Notes: generated by a model from the letters alone, not told the origin. A DNA stretch of 64,000 nucleotides from Antarctobacter sediminis (GCF_019218285.1 NZ_JAHUZG010000005.1:124001-188000), one strand, 5' to 3'; positions 42,459 to 51,510 are shown, counted from the first letter of the stretch. Numbers and translations are program-made.

Positions 42459-43022
42459 TCAGACGCCCTGCTGCCACTGAAGGACGGACTCGACCGGCCA
42501 AAAGAGCATCAGGACGTTCAGCACCAGGCCATCGCGGATCAGGAAGGCGGTCAGCACCTCCAGCCCGATCACGATGGCCAGGCTGGCCCAGACCGGAATC
42601 CAGCGCGCAAGGTAAAAGCCGACCACCATCGCAACAAGGTCGAAGACCGAGTTTATGACGCTGTCGCCGTTGTAATCCACGCTGATCGTCACCGCGCGAT
42701 AATGGTTGATGACCATGGGCGTGTTTTCGAGGATCTCCCAACCGGCCTCGACGATCAGCGCAATGGCAAGCCGCAGGTTCAGGTCCAGCCGCCGCGCCAA
42801 CAGAACAAGCGCGCCGTAAAAGGCGATGCCGTGGATCAGGTGGCTGGGCGAATAAAGGTCCAGCAGGTGCTGACTGCCTTCGATGGCGGGCGCACCGGGA
42901 CCGGCCCAGAAATCGACGCGGCCACAGGGGCAGATCCAGTCGCGCCCCATCAGGACAAGGATGATCGCCAGAACGATGGCGCTCACGGCAAAAATCAGGG
43001 CGGGTTTCAGCACGTTGCTCAT
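42459..43022 (-). CDS. UPF0314 (DUF2585) membrane protein
   Basis: 187 residues with about four hydrophobic segments (8-28, 72-88, 95-110, 140-165). The family signature is GRDWICPCGRVDFWAG near 33 and SQHLLDLYSPSHLIHGIAFYGAL near 57. Function is unknown. In many alphaproteobacteria it is a housekeeping-like gene, so its place within an aromatic cluster, on the opposite strand, is probably incidental. The start at 43022 avoids overlap with the divergent gene. Confidence 0.85.
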   Translation of the reverse strand: MSNVLKPALIFAVSAIVLAIILVLMGRDWICPCGRVDFWAGPGAPAIEGSQHLLDLYSPSHLIHGIAFYGALVLLARRLDLNLRLAIALIVEAGWEILENTPMVINHYRAVTISVDYNGDSVINSVFDLVAMVVGFYLARWIPVWASLAIVIGLEVLTAFLIRDGLVLNVLMLFWPVESVLQWQQGV

Positions 43023-43043
43023 GACCCGCGATGGAATCACAAA

Positions 43044-43057
43044 GACGCGTTTGCGTC
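43044..43057. promoter_or_regulatory. Dyad GACGC-GTTT-GCGTC between divergent UPF0314 and MBL-fold genes
   Basis: Perfect five-base arms in the 56-base gap, 22 bases before each start. With so little space, a regulator bound here would affect both promoters. Short arms make chance possible. Confidence 0.3.
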
Positions 43058-43078
43058 CATAGACTTGAAAGGTGCCCA

Positions 43079-44029
43079 ATGACCAAGGCCTTTGCATCCG
43101 CCGGAGACATGGAAGAAAAGAAGACCTCGTTCACGCAGGTGGGCGACGGGCTCTATGCCTTTACCGCCGAGGGCGATCCCAACACCGGCGTCATCATCGG
43201 CGACGACAGCGTGATGATCGTCGAGGCGCAAGCCACGCCGCGCCTTGCCCGCAAGGTGATCGAACACGTTCGGTCCGTCACCGACAAGCCGATCAGCCAC
43301 CTTGTTCTGACCCATTACCACGCGGTCCGCGTGCTGGGCGCCTCGGCCTATGGCGCGCGTGAGATCATCATGTCCGATGTGGCGCGGTCCATGGTGGCCG
43401 AACGCGGGCAGGAAGACTGGGACAGCGAGTTCGACCGCTTCCCGCGCCTGTTTCAGGGGCATGAGGAAATCCCCGGCCTGACCTGGCCCACCACCACGTT
43501 CAGCGACTCGATGACCGTCTACCTCGGCAACCGCCGCGTTGACATCATGCATCTGGGCCGGGCCCATACCGCCGGTGACGCGGTGATCTGGGTGCCCGAT
43601 CAAGAGGTCATGTTCACCGGCGACATCGTCGAATACCACTCGGCCTGCTATTGCGGCGACGGGCATTTCGGCGACTGGGAAGACACTTTGGCCAATATCG
43701 CGGCCTTCGAACCAAAGTCGATCGCGCCGGGCCGGGGCGACGCACTGGTGGGCGAAGAGATGGTCGCCAAGGCGATTGCCGCCACCGCCGATTTTGTCCG
43801 CTCAACCTACAAGCCGGTGGAAAAGGTCGTGGGCCGTGGCGGCTCGCTGAAAGAGGCCTGGGACGCGGTGCGCGCCGAATGCGACCCCAAGTTCAAGGAC
43901 TACGCGATCTACGAACACTGCCTGCCCTTCAACGTCGCCCGCGCCTATGACGAGGCCCGCGGCATCGACACGCCCCGCGTCTGGACGGCGGAACGCGACA
44001 AGGAGATGTGGGCAAGCTTGCAGGGGTGA
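43079..44029 (+). CDS. MBL-fold hydrolase with altered metal motif
   Basis: 316 residues from ATG at 43079 behind AAAGGTG. The metallo-beta-lactamase fold is clear: YAFTAEGDPNTGVIIGDDSVMIVEA (about 24-48), HLGRAHTAGDAVIW near 160 and FTGDIVEYHSACYCGDGHFGDW near 182. The usual HxHxDH motif reads HYHAVR (about 79), so Asp and the third His are replaced; a single-metal site or a different ligand set is likely. The C-terminal 80 residues form an extra helical region. It lies between fumarylacetoacetase and the flavoprotein hydroxylase, suggesting thioester or lactone hydrolysis in aromatic catabolism, but the substrate is unknown. Confidence 0.8.
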   Translation: MTKAFASAGDMEEKKTSFTQVGDGLYAFTAEGDPNTGVIIGDDSVMIVEAQATPRLARKVIEHVRSVTDKPISHLVLTHYHAVRVLGASAYGAREIIMSDVARSMVAERGQEDWDSEFDRFPRLFQGHEEIPGLTWPTTTFSDSMTVYLGNRRVDIMHLGRAHTAGDAVIWVPDQEVMFTGDIVEYHSACYCGDGHFGDWEDTLANIAAFEPKSIAPGRGDALVGEEMVAKAIAATADFVRSTYKPVEKVVGRGGSLKEAWDAVRAECDPKFKDYAIYEHCLPFNVARAYDEARGIDTPRVWTAERDKEMWASLQG

Positions 44030-44167
44030 GGCGCGCGTCGGCCCGGCCCGACACATCCCGCCCTAGGGTGCGCAAGGACTGCGCACCCGACACGGCACGC
44101 GCCCTGCGCGCACCGTTTCAGGAATGCACGGCGGGCCTTGCCCCCGGTCGGACAAGGAGGAACCGAC

Positions 44168-45790
44168 ATGATCCACGACCGCTATCAACTCGCCTTCAAG
44201 CTCTACCCCTACGAACGCTCCACCGATCAGGACGCGGAAACGCCGGTCCGTCATCCGGTGGTCGTCATGGGCGGCGGTCCCATCGGGGTCGCCACGGCGC
44301 TGGACCTTGGCCTGCAGGGCATCCCGGTCGTCGTTCTGGACGACCACGAGGGCATCGGCATGGGCAGCCGGGCGATCTGTTTCGCCAAGCGGTGCCTTGA
44401 GATCGCCGATCGCTATGGATGCGGGCAGCCGATGCTGGACAAGGGCGTGGTCTGGAACCTTGGCAAGGTGTTCCACGATGACCGCAAGGTCTATGAATTC
44501 AACCTGTTGCCCGAAGACGGGCACAAGTTTCCCGCCTTCATCAACCTGCAACAGCCCTATTTCGAGAAATTCATCGTCGAACGGGTGCGCGAGGCGCAGG
44601 CGGCCGGTGCCCCCATCGAGCTGCGCGGCAAAAACCGCGTCGACAATGTCACCGTGCATGACGATCATGTCACGCTAGAGATCACCACCCCAGATGGCCC
44701 CTATACCATAGAGGCCGACTGGCTGATCGGCTGTGACGGTGCGTCGTCCCCGCTGCGCGGCATGATGGGGCTGGATTTCGAGGGCCGCGTCTTCGAGGAC
44801 AGCTTCCTGATCGCCGACATCCGCATGGTGAACGATGATTTCCCGACCGAGCGTTGGTTCTGGTTCGAACCGCATTTCAAATCCGGCGCATCGACCCTGT
44901 TGCACAAGCAGCCCGATGGCGTCTGGCGGGTGGATTTCCAGATCGGTTGGGATGTGGACCGCAAGAAGGAACTGCAAGAGGAAAACGTGCGCGCCCGGCT
45001 GGACGCCATGCTGGGCGACGTCGAATACGACATCGTCTGGACCTCGATCTATACGTTCCAATGCCGCCGTATGAAAAAATTCCGCCACGGTCGCGTGCTG
45101 TTCGCGGGTGATGCTGCGCATCAGGTTTCGCCCTTCGGCGCACGCGGCGCCAATTCGGGCATGCAGGACGTCGACAACCTTGGCTGGAAGCTGGGGCTGG
45201 TGATCGAGGGAAAGGCCCCCGAAAGCCTCTTGGACAGCTATGATGCCGAACGGGTCTACGGCGCGGACGAGAACATTCTGAACTCCACCCGTTCGACCGA
45301 TTTCATCACGCCCAAGTCCAAGATCAGCCATATCTTCCGCAACGCGGTGCTGGATCTGGCTGAACATCACGCTTTTGCCCGGCCACTGGTCAACTCGGGT
45401 CGGTTGTCGGTGCCCTGCACCTATGACGGCGGACCTCTGAACGGTGCGGATTCCCTGCCCGGAGGCCCTGACCGCACGCGGGTCGGCAGCCCCTGCCCCG
45501 ATGCGCCTTTGGCCGATGGTTTTCTGCTGAACCAGCTTGGCGGCGGCTTTACCCTGCTGGCCATCAATGCCGAAGTACCGGAAACTCTGGAGGAGGCCGG
45601 CATCCCGATCCGCCGCCTGTCTGTGGCGGCAAGCGACGATGCGACCGGCGCGCTGGCAGCCCGCTACCTTGGCGATGCGAAATCCGCCATCTACCTCGTG
45701 CGCCCGGACCAGCATGTTGCCGCCCGCTGGGAGAGTTTCGATGAAACCGCCACCCGCGCCGCGCTGCGCCGCGCAATCGGACTGGAGTGA
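44168..45790 (+). CDS. FAD-dependent aromatic hydroxylase, possibly 3-hydroxyphenylacetate 6-hydroxylase flavoprotein
   Basis: 540 residues from ATG at 44168 behind AAGGAGGA. Group A flavoprotein hydroxylase motifs are VVVMGGGPIGVATALDL (about 37), the DG motif in LIGCDGASSPLR (about 187) and the FAD ribityl-binding GDAAHQVSPFGARGANSGMQD (starting about 315). It belongs to the PheA/TfdB/MhpA-like group. The next gene encodes a DUF2783 protein. This pairing and the homogentisate genes upstream resemble the two-component 3-hydroxyphenylacetate 6-hydroxylase MhaAB of Pseudomonas putida, which makes homogentisate. The role is inferred from context; other meta-hydroxy arenes are possible. Confidence 0.85.
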   Translation: MIHDRYQLAFKLYPYERSTDQDAETPVRHPVVVMGGGPIGVATALDLGLQGIPVVVLDDHEGIGMGSRAICFAKRCLEIADRYGCGQPMLDKGVVWNLGKVFHDDRKVYEFNLLPEDGHKFPAFINLQQPYFEKFIVERVREAQAAGAPIELRGKNRVDNVTVHDDHVTLEITTPDGPYTIEADWLIGCDGASSPLRGMMGLDFEGRVFEDSFLIADIRMVNDDFPTERWFWFEPHFKSGASTLLHKQPDGVWRVDFQIGWDVDRKKELQEENVRARLDAMLGDVEYDIVWTSIYTFQCRRMKKFRHGRVLFAGDAAHQVSPFGARGANSGMQDVDNLGWKLGLVIEGKAPESLLDSYDAERVYGADENILNSTRSTDFITPKSKISHIFRNAVLDLAEHHAFARPLVNSGRLSVPCTYDGGPLNGADSLPGGPDRTRVGSPCPDAPLADGFLLNQLGGGFTLLAINAEVPETLEEAGIPIRRLSVAASDDATGALAARYLGDAKSAIYLVRPDQHVAARWESFDETATRAALRRAIGLE

Positions 45791-45793
45791 GAC

Positions 45794-46006
45794 ATGACCG
45801 ACCTGACGCTGACACCGAACCTCGACCGTCCCGACGATTTCTACGCGGCGCTGATCGCGGCGCATGACGGATTGTCGGACGATGAAAGTTCGGCCCTGAA
45901 TGCGCGGCTGATCCTGATCCTTGCGAACCAGATCGGTGATCACGCTGTTCTGACCGCCGCCCTGCGCACAGCCAGAACACCGGCCGGAGAGGACGCCGCC
46001 GCATGA
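45794..46006 (+). CDS. DUF2783 small protein, putative hydroxylase partner
   Basis: 70 residues, matching the DUF2783 pattern: NLDRPDDFYAALIAAHDGLSD (residues 9-29) and ALNARLILILANQIGD (35-50). It is a short helical protein with no signal or membrane segment. It starts four bases after the flavoprotein stop with GGAGTGAG upstream, and its own stop overlaps the MarR gene. By analogy with MhaB it may couple NADH oxidation to hydroxylation by the flavoprotein; that function is inferred from gene order. Confidence 0.75.
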   Translation: MTDLTLTPNLDRPDDFYAALIAAHDGLSDDESSALNARLILILANQIGDHAVLTAALRTARTPAGEDAAA

Positions 46007-46512
46007 CCGGCCCTGCGCCGGAACCGAGAGAAGACGCCGCCGCGCCGCTCCCGTCTCGGGCGGCGGCGCAGTTGGAAACCTTCTTTCCCTACCGGCTGGC
46101 CATCGCCGCCGAAGCCTTCTCCCGCAGTCTTGCCGCGGTCTACGGGCGCCACTACGGGCTCAGCCGCGAGGAATGGCGCCTGCTGTTTCTGCTGGCCGAG
46201 GAACCCGAAGTCACCTCTCTGGAACTCAGTCGCCGTTCGACGCTGGACAAGGTACAGGTCAGCCGTGCCTCGCAACGACTGGAGGACAAGGGGCTGATCA
46301 CGCGGGCCATCGCCCCGGATGACAGGCGTCTGCGGCTTTATGCCTGCACGGACAAGGGCCGCGCGCTCTTTGCAGAGGCGCTGCCGCAGGTCGAAGCCCG
46401 TTCCGCCGAGATCCTGAAGGCGATCTCGGCCAGCGATCTTGCCGCGCTGGAACAGGGGCTGGCGGCCCTCAAACAGGCCCTTGATCGGGACCCACCGACC
46501 GGCGGGATCTAG
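46003..46512 (+). CDS. MarR family transcriptional regulator (homogentisate cluster)
   Basis: 169 residues. The winged helix-turn-helix spans about 45-125: YGLSREEWRLLFLLAEE, TSLELSRRSTLDKVQVSRASQRLEDKGLI, then the wing APDDRRLRLYACTDKG. The N-terminal 20 residues are Pro/Ala-rich. It is translationally coupled to the DUF2783 gene (ATGA). It probably controls the hmgA-fah-hydroxylase genes. Its stop TAG shares the CTAG tetramer with the stop of the convergent VOC gene. Confidence 0.87.
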   Translation: MTGPAPEPREDAAAPLPSRAAAQLETFFPYRLAIAAEAFSRSLAAVYGRHYGLSREEWRLLFLLAEEPEVTSLELSRRSTLDKVQVSRASQRLEDKGLITRAIAPDDRRLRLYACTDKGRALFAEALPQVEARSAEILKAISASDLAALEQGLAALKQALDRDPPTGGI

Positions 46513-47108
46513 TACGGGTTCTTGGCCCCGCGATCCTCGGACAGCGATTGCTGCCCCCGTTCCACGATCAGTTCGATGGCATCGGCAAGATGCTCCCGGT
46601 CGATGTGGTGATCGCCACGCGCCACGCGAATGCGATGCGCCTCGATCATGACCTCGGCGTGGCGCACGCCTTCGGGCGGTTCGAACCGATAGCTGGCCAG
46701 TTCGATCAGGAACCCCATCGGATCCTTGAAATAGATCGAATCCATGAAACCCCGGTCTTTGGGGCCGGAATGTTTGATCCCCCGCGCTTCCAGCCGTTTG
46801 GCCGCCTGCCAAAAGCTGGCCTGACTGACATTCAGCGCAAGGTGATGGACACAGCCGGGATCTGTCGGCGTGCGTTCAGGGTCAGGCGTGCGGGTTTCAT
46901 TGGTAAAGATCGTGATCAGCCGACCGTCGCCGGGATCGAAGTAAAGATGCCCCTCGTCAGGATTGTCGAGGTTGGGCTGATCGAAAATGAAAGGCATGCC
47001 CAGCACCCCTTCCCAGAAATCGATCGACGTCTGCCGGTCCGCGCCGACCAGCGTGATGTGATGCACGCCCTGCGACTGGATCTTGCGAAGTGGTTCTGGC
47101 TGGCTCAT
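46509..47108 (-). CDS. VOC family protein (glyoxalase/extradiol dioxygenase fold)
   Basis: 199 residues from ATG at 47108 behind AGAGGT. Two beta-alpha-beta-beta-beta modules carry metal-ligand candidates: His in GVHHITLVG (about 15), His in CVHHLALN (about 87) and Glu in GFLIELASY (about 136). This 2-His-1-Glu set occurs in dioxygenases and glyoxalases. The C-terminal 55 residues are helical and outside the fold. It lies at the end of the homogentisate cluster; the substrate is unknown. Confidence 0.8.
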   Translation of the reverse strand: MSQPEPLRKIQSQGVHHITLVGADRQTSIDFWEGVLGMPFIFDQPNLDNPDEGHLYFDPGDGRLITIFTNETRTPDPERTPTDPGCVHHLALNVSQASFWQAAKRLEARGIKHSGPKDRGFMDSIYFKDPMGFLIELASYRFEPPEGVRHAEVMIEAHRIRVARGDHHIDREHLADAIELIVERGQQSLSEDRGAKNPY

Positions 47109-47219
47109 GACCTCTCCCCTTGCCGTGAGGCGCATCAGACCGCGCCCATGACAGGGAGGATGGCCCAAGATCGCCGCGTTTCAAACCCCACACCGGCGCG
47201 CGGGGTCTGTGCGGGGCGA

Positions 47220-48893
47220 TCAGAGACTGCGGGATTTAAGCGCGGCCTCGCGCATTTGCGTCAGGGAAACACGTGGGGTCAGGGCCTCGGGCGAGATATT
47301 CAGATCCAGTACGGCCCCCGTAGGCGAGGCCAGCGCCCGCTCGAAAGCGGCGGCGAATTCCTCGGTGCGCTCGACCCGCTCAGCGTGAAAGCCATAGGCC
47401 TTGGCAAGCGCCGTAAAGTCCGGGTTCACCGTCATGTCGGTACCCGACACCCGAGTGGGATAGTTGCGTTCCTGATGGGCGCGGATGGTCCCATAAATAC
47501 CGTTGTTCAGGATCAGGATGATCGGCTGCGCACCATATTGCGCGGCTGTCGCCAACTCCTGACAGTTCATCTGGAAATCGCCATCCCCGGCGAAACAAAC
47601 CACTCTGCGCGACGGATCCGCGATCCGGGCCGAGATTGCCGCCGGCACACCATAGCCCATGGCCCCCGATTGCGGCGCCAGCAGGCGGGCCTTGGGGCCA
47701 TATTTGAAGAACTTGTTGGGCCAGACGGTAAAATTCCCGGCACCATTGGTCAGCACGACATCGTCGGGCAGCACCTGTTGCAGATGCGCTGTGACCTTGC
47801 CCATGTCGACCGGGCTGGGCAGGTCGCCAAGGTCGAAACCTGCTTCCCATGTGGCCCGCGCCTCGGCCCGCCACGCGGCCCAGTCGCCGGCGACCGGTGC
47901 TTGGGCCATGGCCTCGGCAAAGGCATTGGGGCCGCAATGCACGCCCAGTTCCGGCTGATAAACCTTGCCCAGTTCCAGATCCGATCCATGCACATGGATC
48001 AACCGTTGATCCGGCACAGGCACCTTGAGCAGGGTCCAGGCTTCGGTCGAGTTCTCGCCAAAGCGGTTGTTGACCGCAAGGATCACGTCCGCCTCTGTCA
48101 TCAGCTTCCGCACGCCCGGCGTCATGCCAACTCCGGCCTCGCCGCAAAAACAGGGCGAGAAGTTGTCGAACATATCCTGATAGCGAAAGACCGAAACCAC
48201 AGGAATGTCAGAGGCTTCGGCAAAGCTCTGCAAGGCCTGCGAGCCTGCCTCGGTCCAGTTGCAGCCACCATACAGGATCAGCGGGCGGCGGGCCTGTGCG
48301 AGGGTTTCGCGCACCCGCGCAACAACCGCCGGGGCCGGAACCGGCTCGGGATAGTCGGCCGGACCGGGCAACGGTGCGGTGTCGGTCTGGCGTGTCAGCA
48401 TGTCCTCGGGCAGCGCGATGACCACCGGACCGGGCCGCCCCGTTGTTGCGGTTTTCCACGCGCGGGCAAGGATTTCCGGGATGCGGTCGATATCGTCGAT
48501 CTCGACCGCCCATTTCACCATCGTCCCATAAACGGCCCGATAGTCGATTTCCTGAAAGGCCTCGCGGCCCCGCATGTCGGTGCCGATCTGCCCCACCAGA
48601 AGGATCATCGGCGCGCTGTCCTGCATGGCGGTATGAATACCGATCGAGGCGTTCGTCACCCCCGGTCCCCGCGTCACCATGCAGATCCCCGGCGCGCCCG
48701 TCAGCTTGCCCCATGCCGCCGCCATGAACGCGGCCCCGCCTTCGTTCCGGCAGTTCACGAAATCCAGCCGCCCGCCGGTGTCGTGCAGCGCGTCCAGCAC
48801 GGCAAGATAGCTTTCCCCGGGGACGCCGAACGCTTTTTGCGCCCCAAGCGCCACGAGGCTGTCCACCAGCAACTGCCCGCCATGTCGTGTCAT
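47220..48893 (-). CDS. Thiamine diphosphate-dependent enzyme (acetolactate synthase-like large subunit)
   Basis: 557 residues from ATG at 48893 behind GAGGGA. Domain order is Pyr (catalytic Glu in FVNCRNEGGAAFMA, about 47), central domain (about 190-330) and PP domain with the ThDP/Mg motif GDGDFQMNCQELATAAQYGAQPIILILNN (starting about 430). The family includes acetolactate synthase, glyoxylate carboligase, benzoylformate decarboxylase and others. No small regulatory subunit is encoded beside it, which argues against a biosynthetic acetolactate synthase. Downstream of the choline-sulfatase gene, the real substrate is open. Confidence 0.85.
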   Translation of the reverse strand: MTRHGGQLLVDSLVALGAQKAFGVPGESYLAVLDALHDTGGRLDFVNCRNEGGAAFMAAAWGKLTGAPGICMVTRGPGVTNASIGIHTAMQDSAPMILLVGQIGTDMRGREAFQEIDYRAVYGTMVKWAVEIDDIDRIPEILARAWKTATTGRPGPVVIALPEDMLTRQTDTAPLPGPADYPEPVPAPAVVARVRETLAQARRPLILYGGCNWTEAGSQALQSFAEASDIPVVSVFRYQDMFDNFSPCFCGEAGVGMTPGVRKLMTEADVILAVNNRFGENSTEAWTLLKVPVPDQRLIHVHGSDLELGKVYQPELGVHCGPNAFAEAMAQAPVAGDWAAWRAEARATWEAGFDLGDLPSPVDMGKVTAHLQQVLPDDVVLTNGAGNFTVWPNKFFKYGPKARLLAPQSGAMGYGVPAAISARIADPSRRVVCFAGDGDFQMNCQELATAAQYGAQPIILILNNGIYGTIRAHQERNYPTRVSGTDMTVNPDFTALAKAYGFHAERVERTEEFAAAFERALASPTGAVLDLNISPEALTPRVSLTQMREAALKSRSL

Positions 48894-49024
48894 CGGAAAT
48901 CCCTCTTGTGCCCTGCGCAATCCCGGGCACGGAACCCCGAAGATCGCAAATGTCCGTCCGGGTGACCTGCCCCGATTGGGCCGTCCGCACCGTCAGGCAC
49001 AAGGACTGTCAGACCTGCCCGGGT

Positions 49025-49051
49025 TGTCAATCGGTTTGGCACCGATTGACA
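49025..49051. promoter_or_regulatory. 27-base perfect dyad between sulfatase and TPP-enzyme genes
   Basis: TGTCAATCGGT and ACCGATTGACA are exact 11-base arms around TTGGC. The dyad lies 45 bases after the sulfatase stop and 132 bases before the TPP-enzyme start in the direction of reading. No U-run follows on either strand, so an operator for the TPP gene (LacI/TetR/GntR style) is more likely than a terminator. Confidence 0.5.
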
Positions 49052-49095
49052 CGCCCCAGCGGGTCACGATCCGGATCAAAGGGCTGACCAAAGGG

Positions 49096-50589
49096 TCAGA
49101 TGTAGTCAAAGGCCCATTCGTTATAGCCCTGCTCACCCCGGTACCAGATCACCTGATCCTTGCCGCTTTCACCGTGGTTCCAGCGCTGTTTTTCCCCCTC
49201 GGCCATGGCGCGGCGGACGATGGCGCGGCGTTTCTGGCTTAGCAGAATGTCGCGCGTCAACGCCTCTTCATCCCACTTTTCAGAGACCTCCTTGCGGAAA
49301 GCCTCTGCCACCGAAGCGTGATCGGCATCCTGCGCCAGATTGACCCGCTCATCGGGATCGTTGTCGAGATCGAACAGCATTTCGCCGTCCTGCGACGACG
49401 AAATGAACTTGAACTGCCCGCGACGGATCATGAAGATCGGTGCGGGCGTCGCCTCGGCCAGATACTCGGCATAGACGGCGCGTTGAGGTTCGGGATCGTC
49501 CTTGTCGGTCAGGCTCAGCAGGTCGACACCCTCCAGCGGTTCGCTCACCTCCTCGACGCCTGCGATCGCGTTGAAGGTGGGCACCAGATCCACCAGCGAG
49601 GTCAGCTCGCGCACCCGTTGAGGTTCCAGCCCCGGGGCGGTGACGATCAGCGGCACGCGCAGCGATTTCTCGAAAAAGTGTTTCTTGAACCACATTCCGC
49701 GTTCGCCCAGCATCTCGCCGTGGTCCGAGGTGAACAGGATCACCGTGTTCTGATCCGCGCCGGTCGCCTTCAGCGCGTCCAGCACACGTTTCACGAGGCT
49801 GTCGATATAGCTGATCGAGCCGTAATAGGCGCGGATCGCGCGGCGCACATCCTCGTCACTGAACTGGATGCCCAACATGCCGAAATCCTTGAGCAGACGC
49901 GCGGAATGCGGATCATGTTCCTCTTCCGGCAAGGCCCCGACGCGCGGCATCGGAATGTCCGCATCCTCGTAGAGATCCCAGAACTCCTTGCGGCACAGAT
50001 AGGGTTCATGCGGATGGGTGTAGGAAACCTGCAAGAAGAACGGTCGGCCATCCTCTGATCGCGCCATGTCAAAGATGTGCTGCACCGCTTTGAAGGTGAC
50101 CTCTTCGTCATAGTCGATCTGGACGGTCCTTTCGCAGACCCCGGCGATGCGGACGGCGCGCGGGTCATTGGTGTCGCGCTTGCCCTCGTTGTTCCAGTTC
50201 GGCACCCAGGCGAAATCCGCCGGGTACAGATCGGCGGTCAAACGCTTTTCAAAGCCGTGAAACTGGTCCGGTCCGATAAAGTGCATCTTGCCCGACAGCG
50301 CGGTCTGATAGCCCGCCGCGCGCAGGTAATGCGCATAGGTCGGCACCTCGGCCGAGAACTCTGCCGCGTTGTCATAGGCCCCGACCTTGCCCGCCAGATG
50401 GCCCGTCGCCATGGAAAACCGCGAGGGCGCGCAAAGCGGGTAATTGCAATAGGCGTTTTCGAACACCGCACCGGCATTGGCCAGCGCGTCCAGCGTGGGG
50501 GCGTGACAGATCCGGTCGCCATAGGCGCGCAGGGCACCCGCCGTCAGCTGATCGACCTGAATGAATAGAATGTTTGGACGGTCAGACAT
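49096..50589 (-). CDS. Sulfatase, choline-sulfatase type
   Basis: 497 residues of the type I sulfatases. The formylglycine site is CxPSR in PLCAPSRFSMATG (Cys about residue 52), preceded by the metal Asp in FIQVDQ (about 13). Other active-site parts are SGKMHFIGPDQFHGFE near 98 and TSDHGEMLGERGMWFKKHFFEKSLRVPL near 290. The last motif and C-terminal extension are characteristic of choline-O-sulfatase BetC. It would hydrolyse choline-O-sulfate to choline and sulfate in the cytosol (no signal peptide). A ProU-type importer is encoded directly upstream in the same direction. It needs a formylglycine-generating enzyme, not in the window. Confidence 0.85.
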   Translation of the reverse strand: MSDRPNILFIQVDQLTAGALRAYGDRICHAPTLDALANAGAVFENAYCNYPLCAPSRFSMATGHLAGKVGAYDNAAEFSAEVPTYAHYLRAAGYQTALSGKMHFIGPDQFHGFEKRLTADLYPADFAWVPNWNNEGKRDTNDPRAVRIAGVCERTVQIDYDEEVTFKAVQHIFDMARSEDGRPFFLQVSYTHPHEPYLCRKEFWDLYEDADIPMPRVGALPEEEHDPHSARLLKDFGMLGIQFSDEDVRRAIRAYYGSISYIDSLVKRVLDALKATGADQNTVILFTSDHGEMLGERGMWFKKHFFEKSLRVPLIVTAPGLEPQRVRELTSLVDLVPTFNAIAGVEEVSEPLEGVDLLSLTDKDDPEPQRAVYAEYLAEATPAPIFMIRRGQFKFISSSQDGEMLFDLDNDPDERVNLAQDADHASVAEAFRKEVSEKWDEEALTRDILLSQKRRAIVRRAMAEGEKQRWNHGESGKDQVIWYRGEQGYNEWAFDYI

Positions 50590-50592
50590 GAG

Positions 50593-51510
50593 TTATCCTT
50601 TGTTGACCAGCGCGCGCAGGGCGCCGACCGGTCCGGTTTCGTACCATTTGCGGTGGTTTCGGTCGCGGGCCGAGATGCCAAAGCTTTGCGAGGTGCGGTC
50701 AATGACGATGGCCAGAAGGACGATGCCCAGACCGCCGACAGTGGCCAGCCCCATGTCCAGCCGTCCGATCCCGCGAAGCACCATCTGGCCCAGCCCGGTG
50801 ACAGAGATCATCGACGAAACGACGACCATTGACAGCGCCATCATAATGGTCTGGTTTACCCCAGCCATGATCGTTGGCATCGCCAGCGGCAGTTCGACCT
50901 TGAACAGCGTCTGCCGTTTCGAGGCACCAAAGGCCCGCGCCGCCTCGACCATATCGGCCCGCACCTGCCGGATCCCAAGATTGGTCAGGCGCACCACCGG
51001 CGGCAAGGCATAGATGAAGGTCACGATCACGCCCGAGACATTGCCGATGGAGAACAGCATCACGATGGGCACGAGGTAGACAAACGAAGGGATCGTCTGC
51101 ATCAGGTCAAGGCAGGGTTGCAGCACCATCCAGAAGCGGTCGTTCTTGGCCGCGAACACGCCCAGCGGGATGCCGATCAGCGAACAGAAGACCACGCAGG
51201 TCAGCACGATCGACAGGGTGGTCATGCTTTCTTCCCACGCGCCCATCAGCCCGATGCCCAACATACAGGCCAGCGAGATCAGGCCCAGCTTGCGCCCCCC
51301 CGCCTGCCAGGCAATCAGCACGATCAACGTCAGGATCAGCAGGTCCGGTGCCTCGGTCAGCCCGTCCTCAAGCCCGGTCAGAACGATGTCGAAGGGCACC
51401 TTGATCGCCTGAAAGATGAACCGGAAATTGGCCACGACCCATTGCAGGGCGTTTTCGACCCAGACGCCGACCGGCACCCATTCCTCGTCAAAGATGTTCC
51501 ACAGGTCCAT
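50593..51510 (-). CDS. Glycine betaine/choline-type ABC transporter permease (ProW type)
   Basis: 305 residues, with hydrophobic segments from about residue 50 onward and a non-hydrophobic N-terminal region as in ProW. The EAA loop reads EAARAFGASKRQTLFKVELPLAMPTIMAGVNQ (starting about 187), close to ProW/OpuAB. It imports quaternary ammonium compounds; with a choline-sulfatase gene three bases downstream, choline-O-sulfate is a likely cargo. Confidence 0.88.
   Translation of the reverse strand: MDLWNIFDEEWVPVGVWVENALQWVVANFRFIFQAIKVPFDIVLTGLEDGLTEAPDLLILTLIVLIAWQAGGRKLGLISLACMLGIGLMGAWEESMTTLSIVLTCVVFCSLIGIPLGVFAAKNDRFWMVLQPCLDLMQTIPSFVYLVPIVMLFSIGNVSGVIVTFIYALPPVVRLTNLGIRQVRADMVEAARAFGASKRQTLFKVELPLAMPTIMAGVNQTIMMALSMVVVSSMISVTGLGQMVLRGIGRLDMGLATVGGLGIVLLAIVIDRTSQSFGISARDRNHRKWYETGPVGALRALVNKG

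Noticed and set aside
47220-48893. Biosynthetic acetolactate synthase (IlvB/IlvI)
   Set aside because: No small regulatory subunit gene is adjacent and the context is catabolic, so a specific biosynthetic name is not justified.
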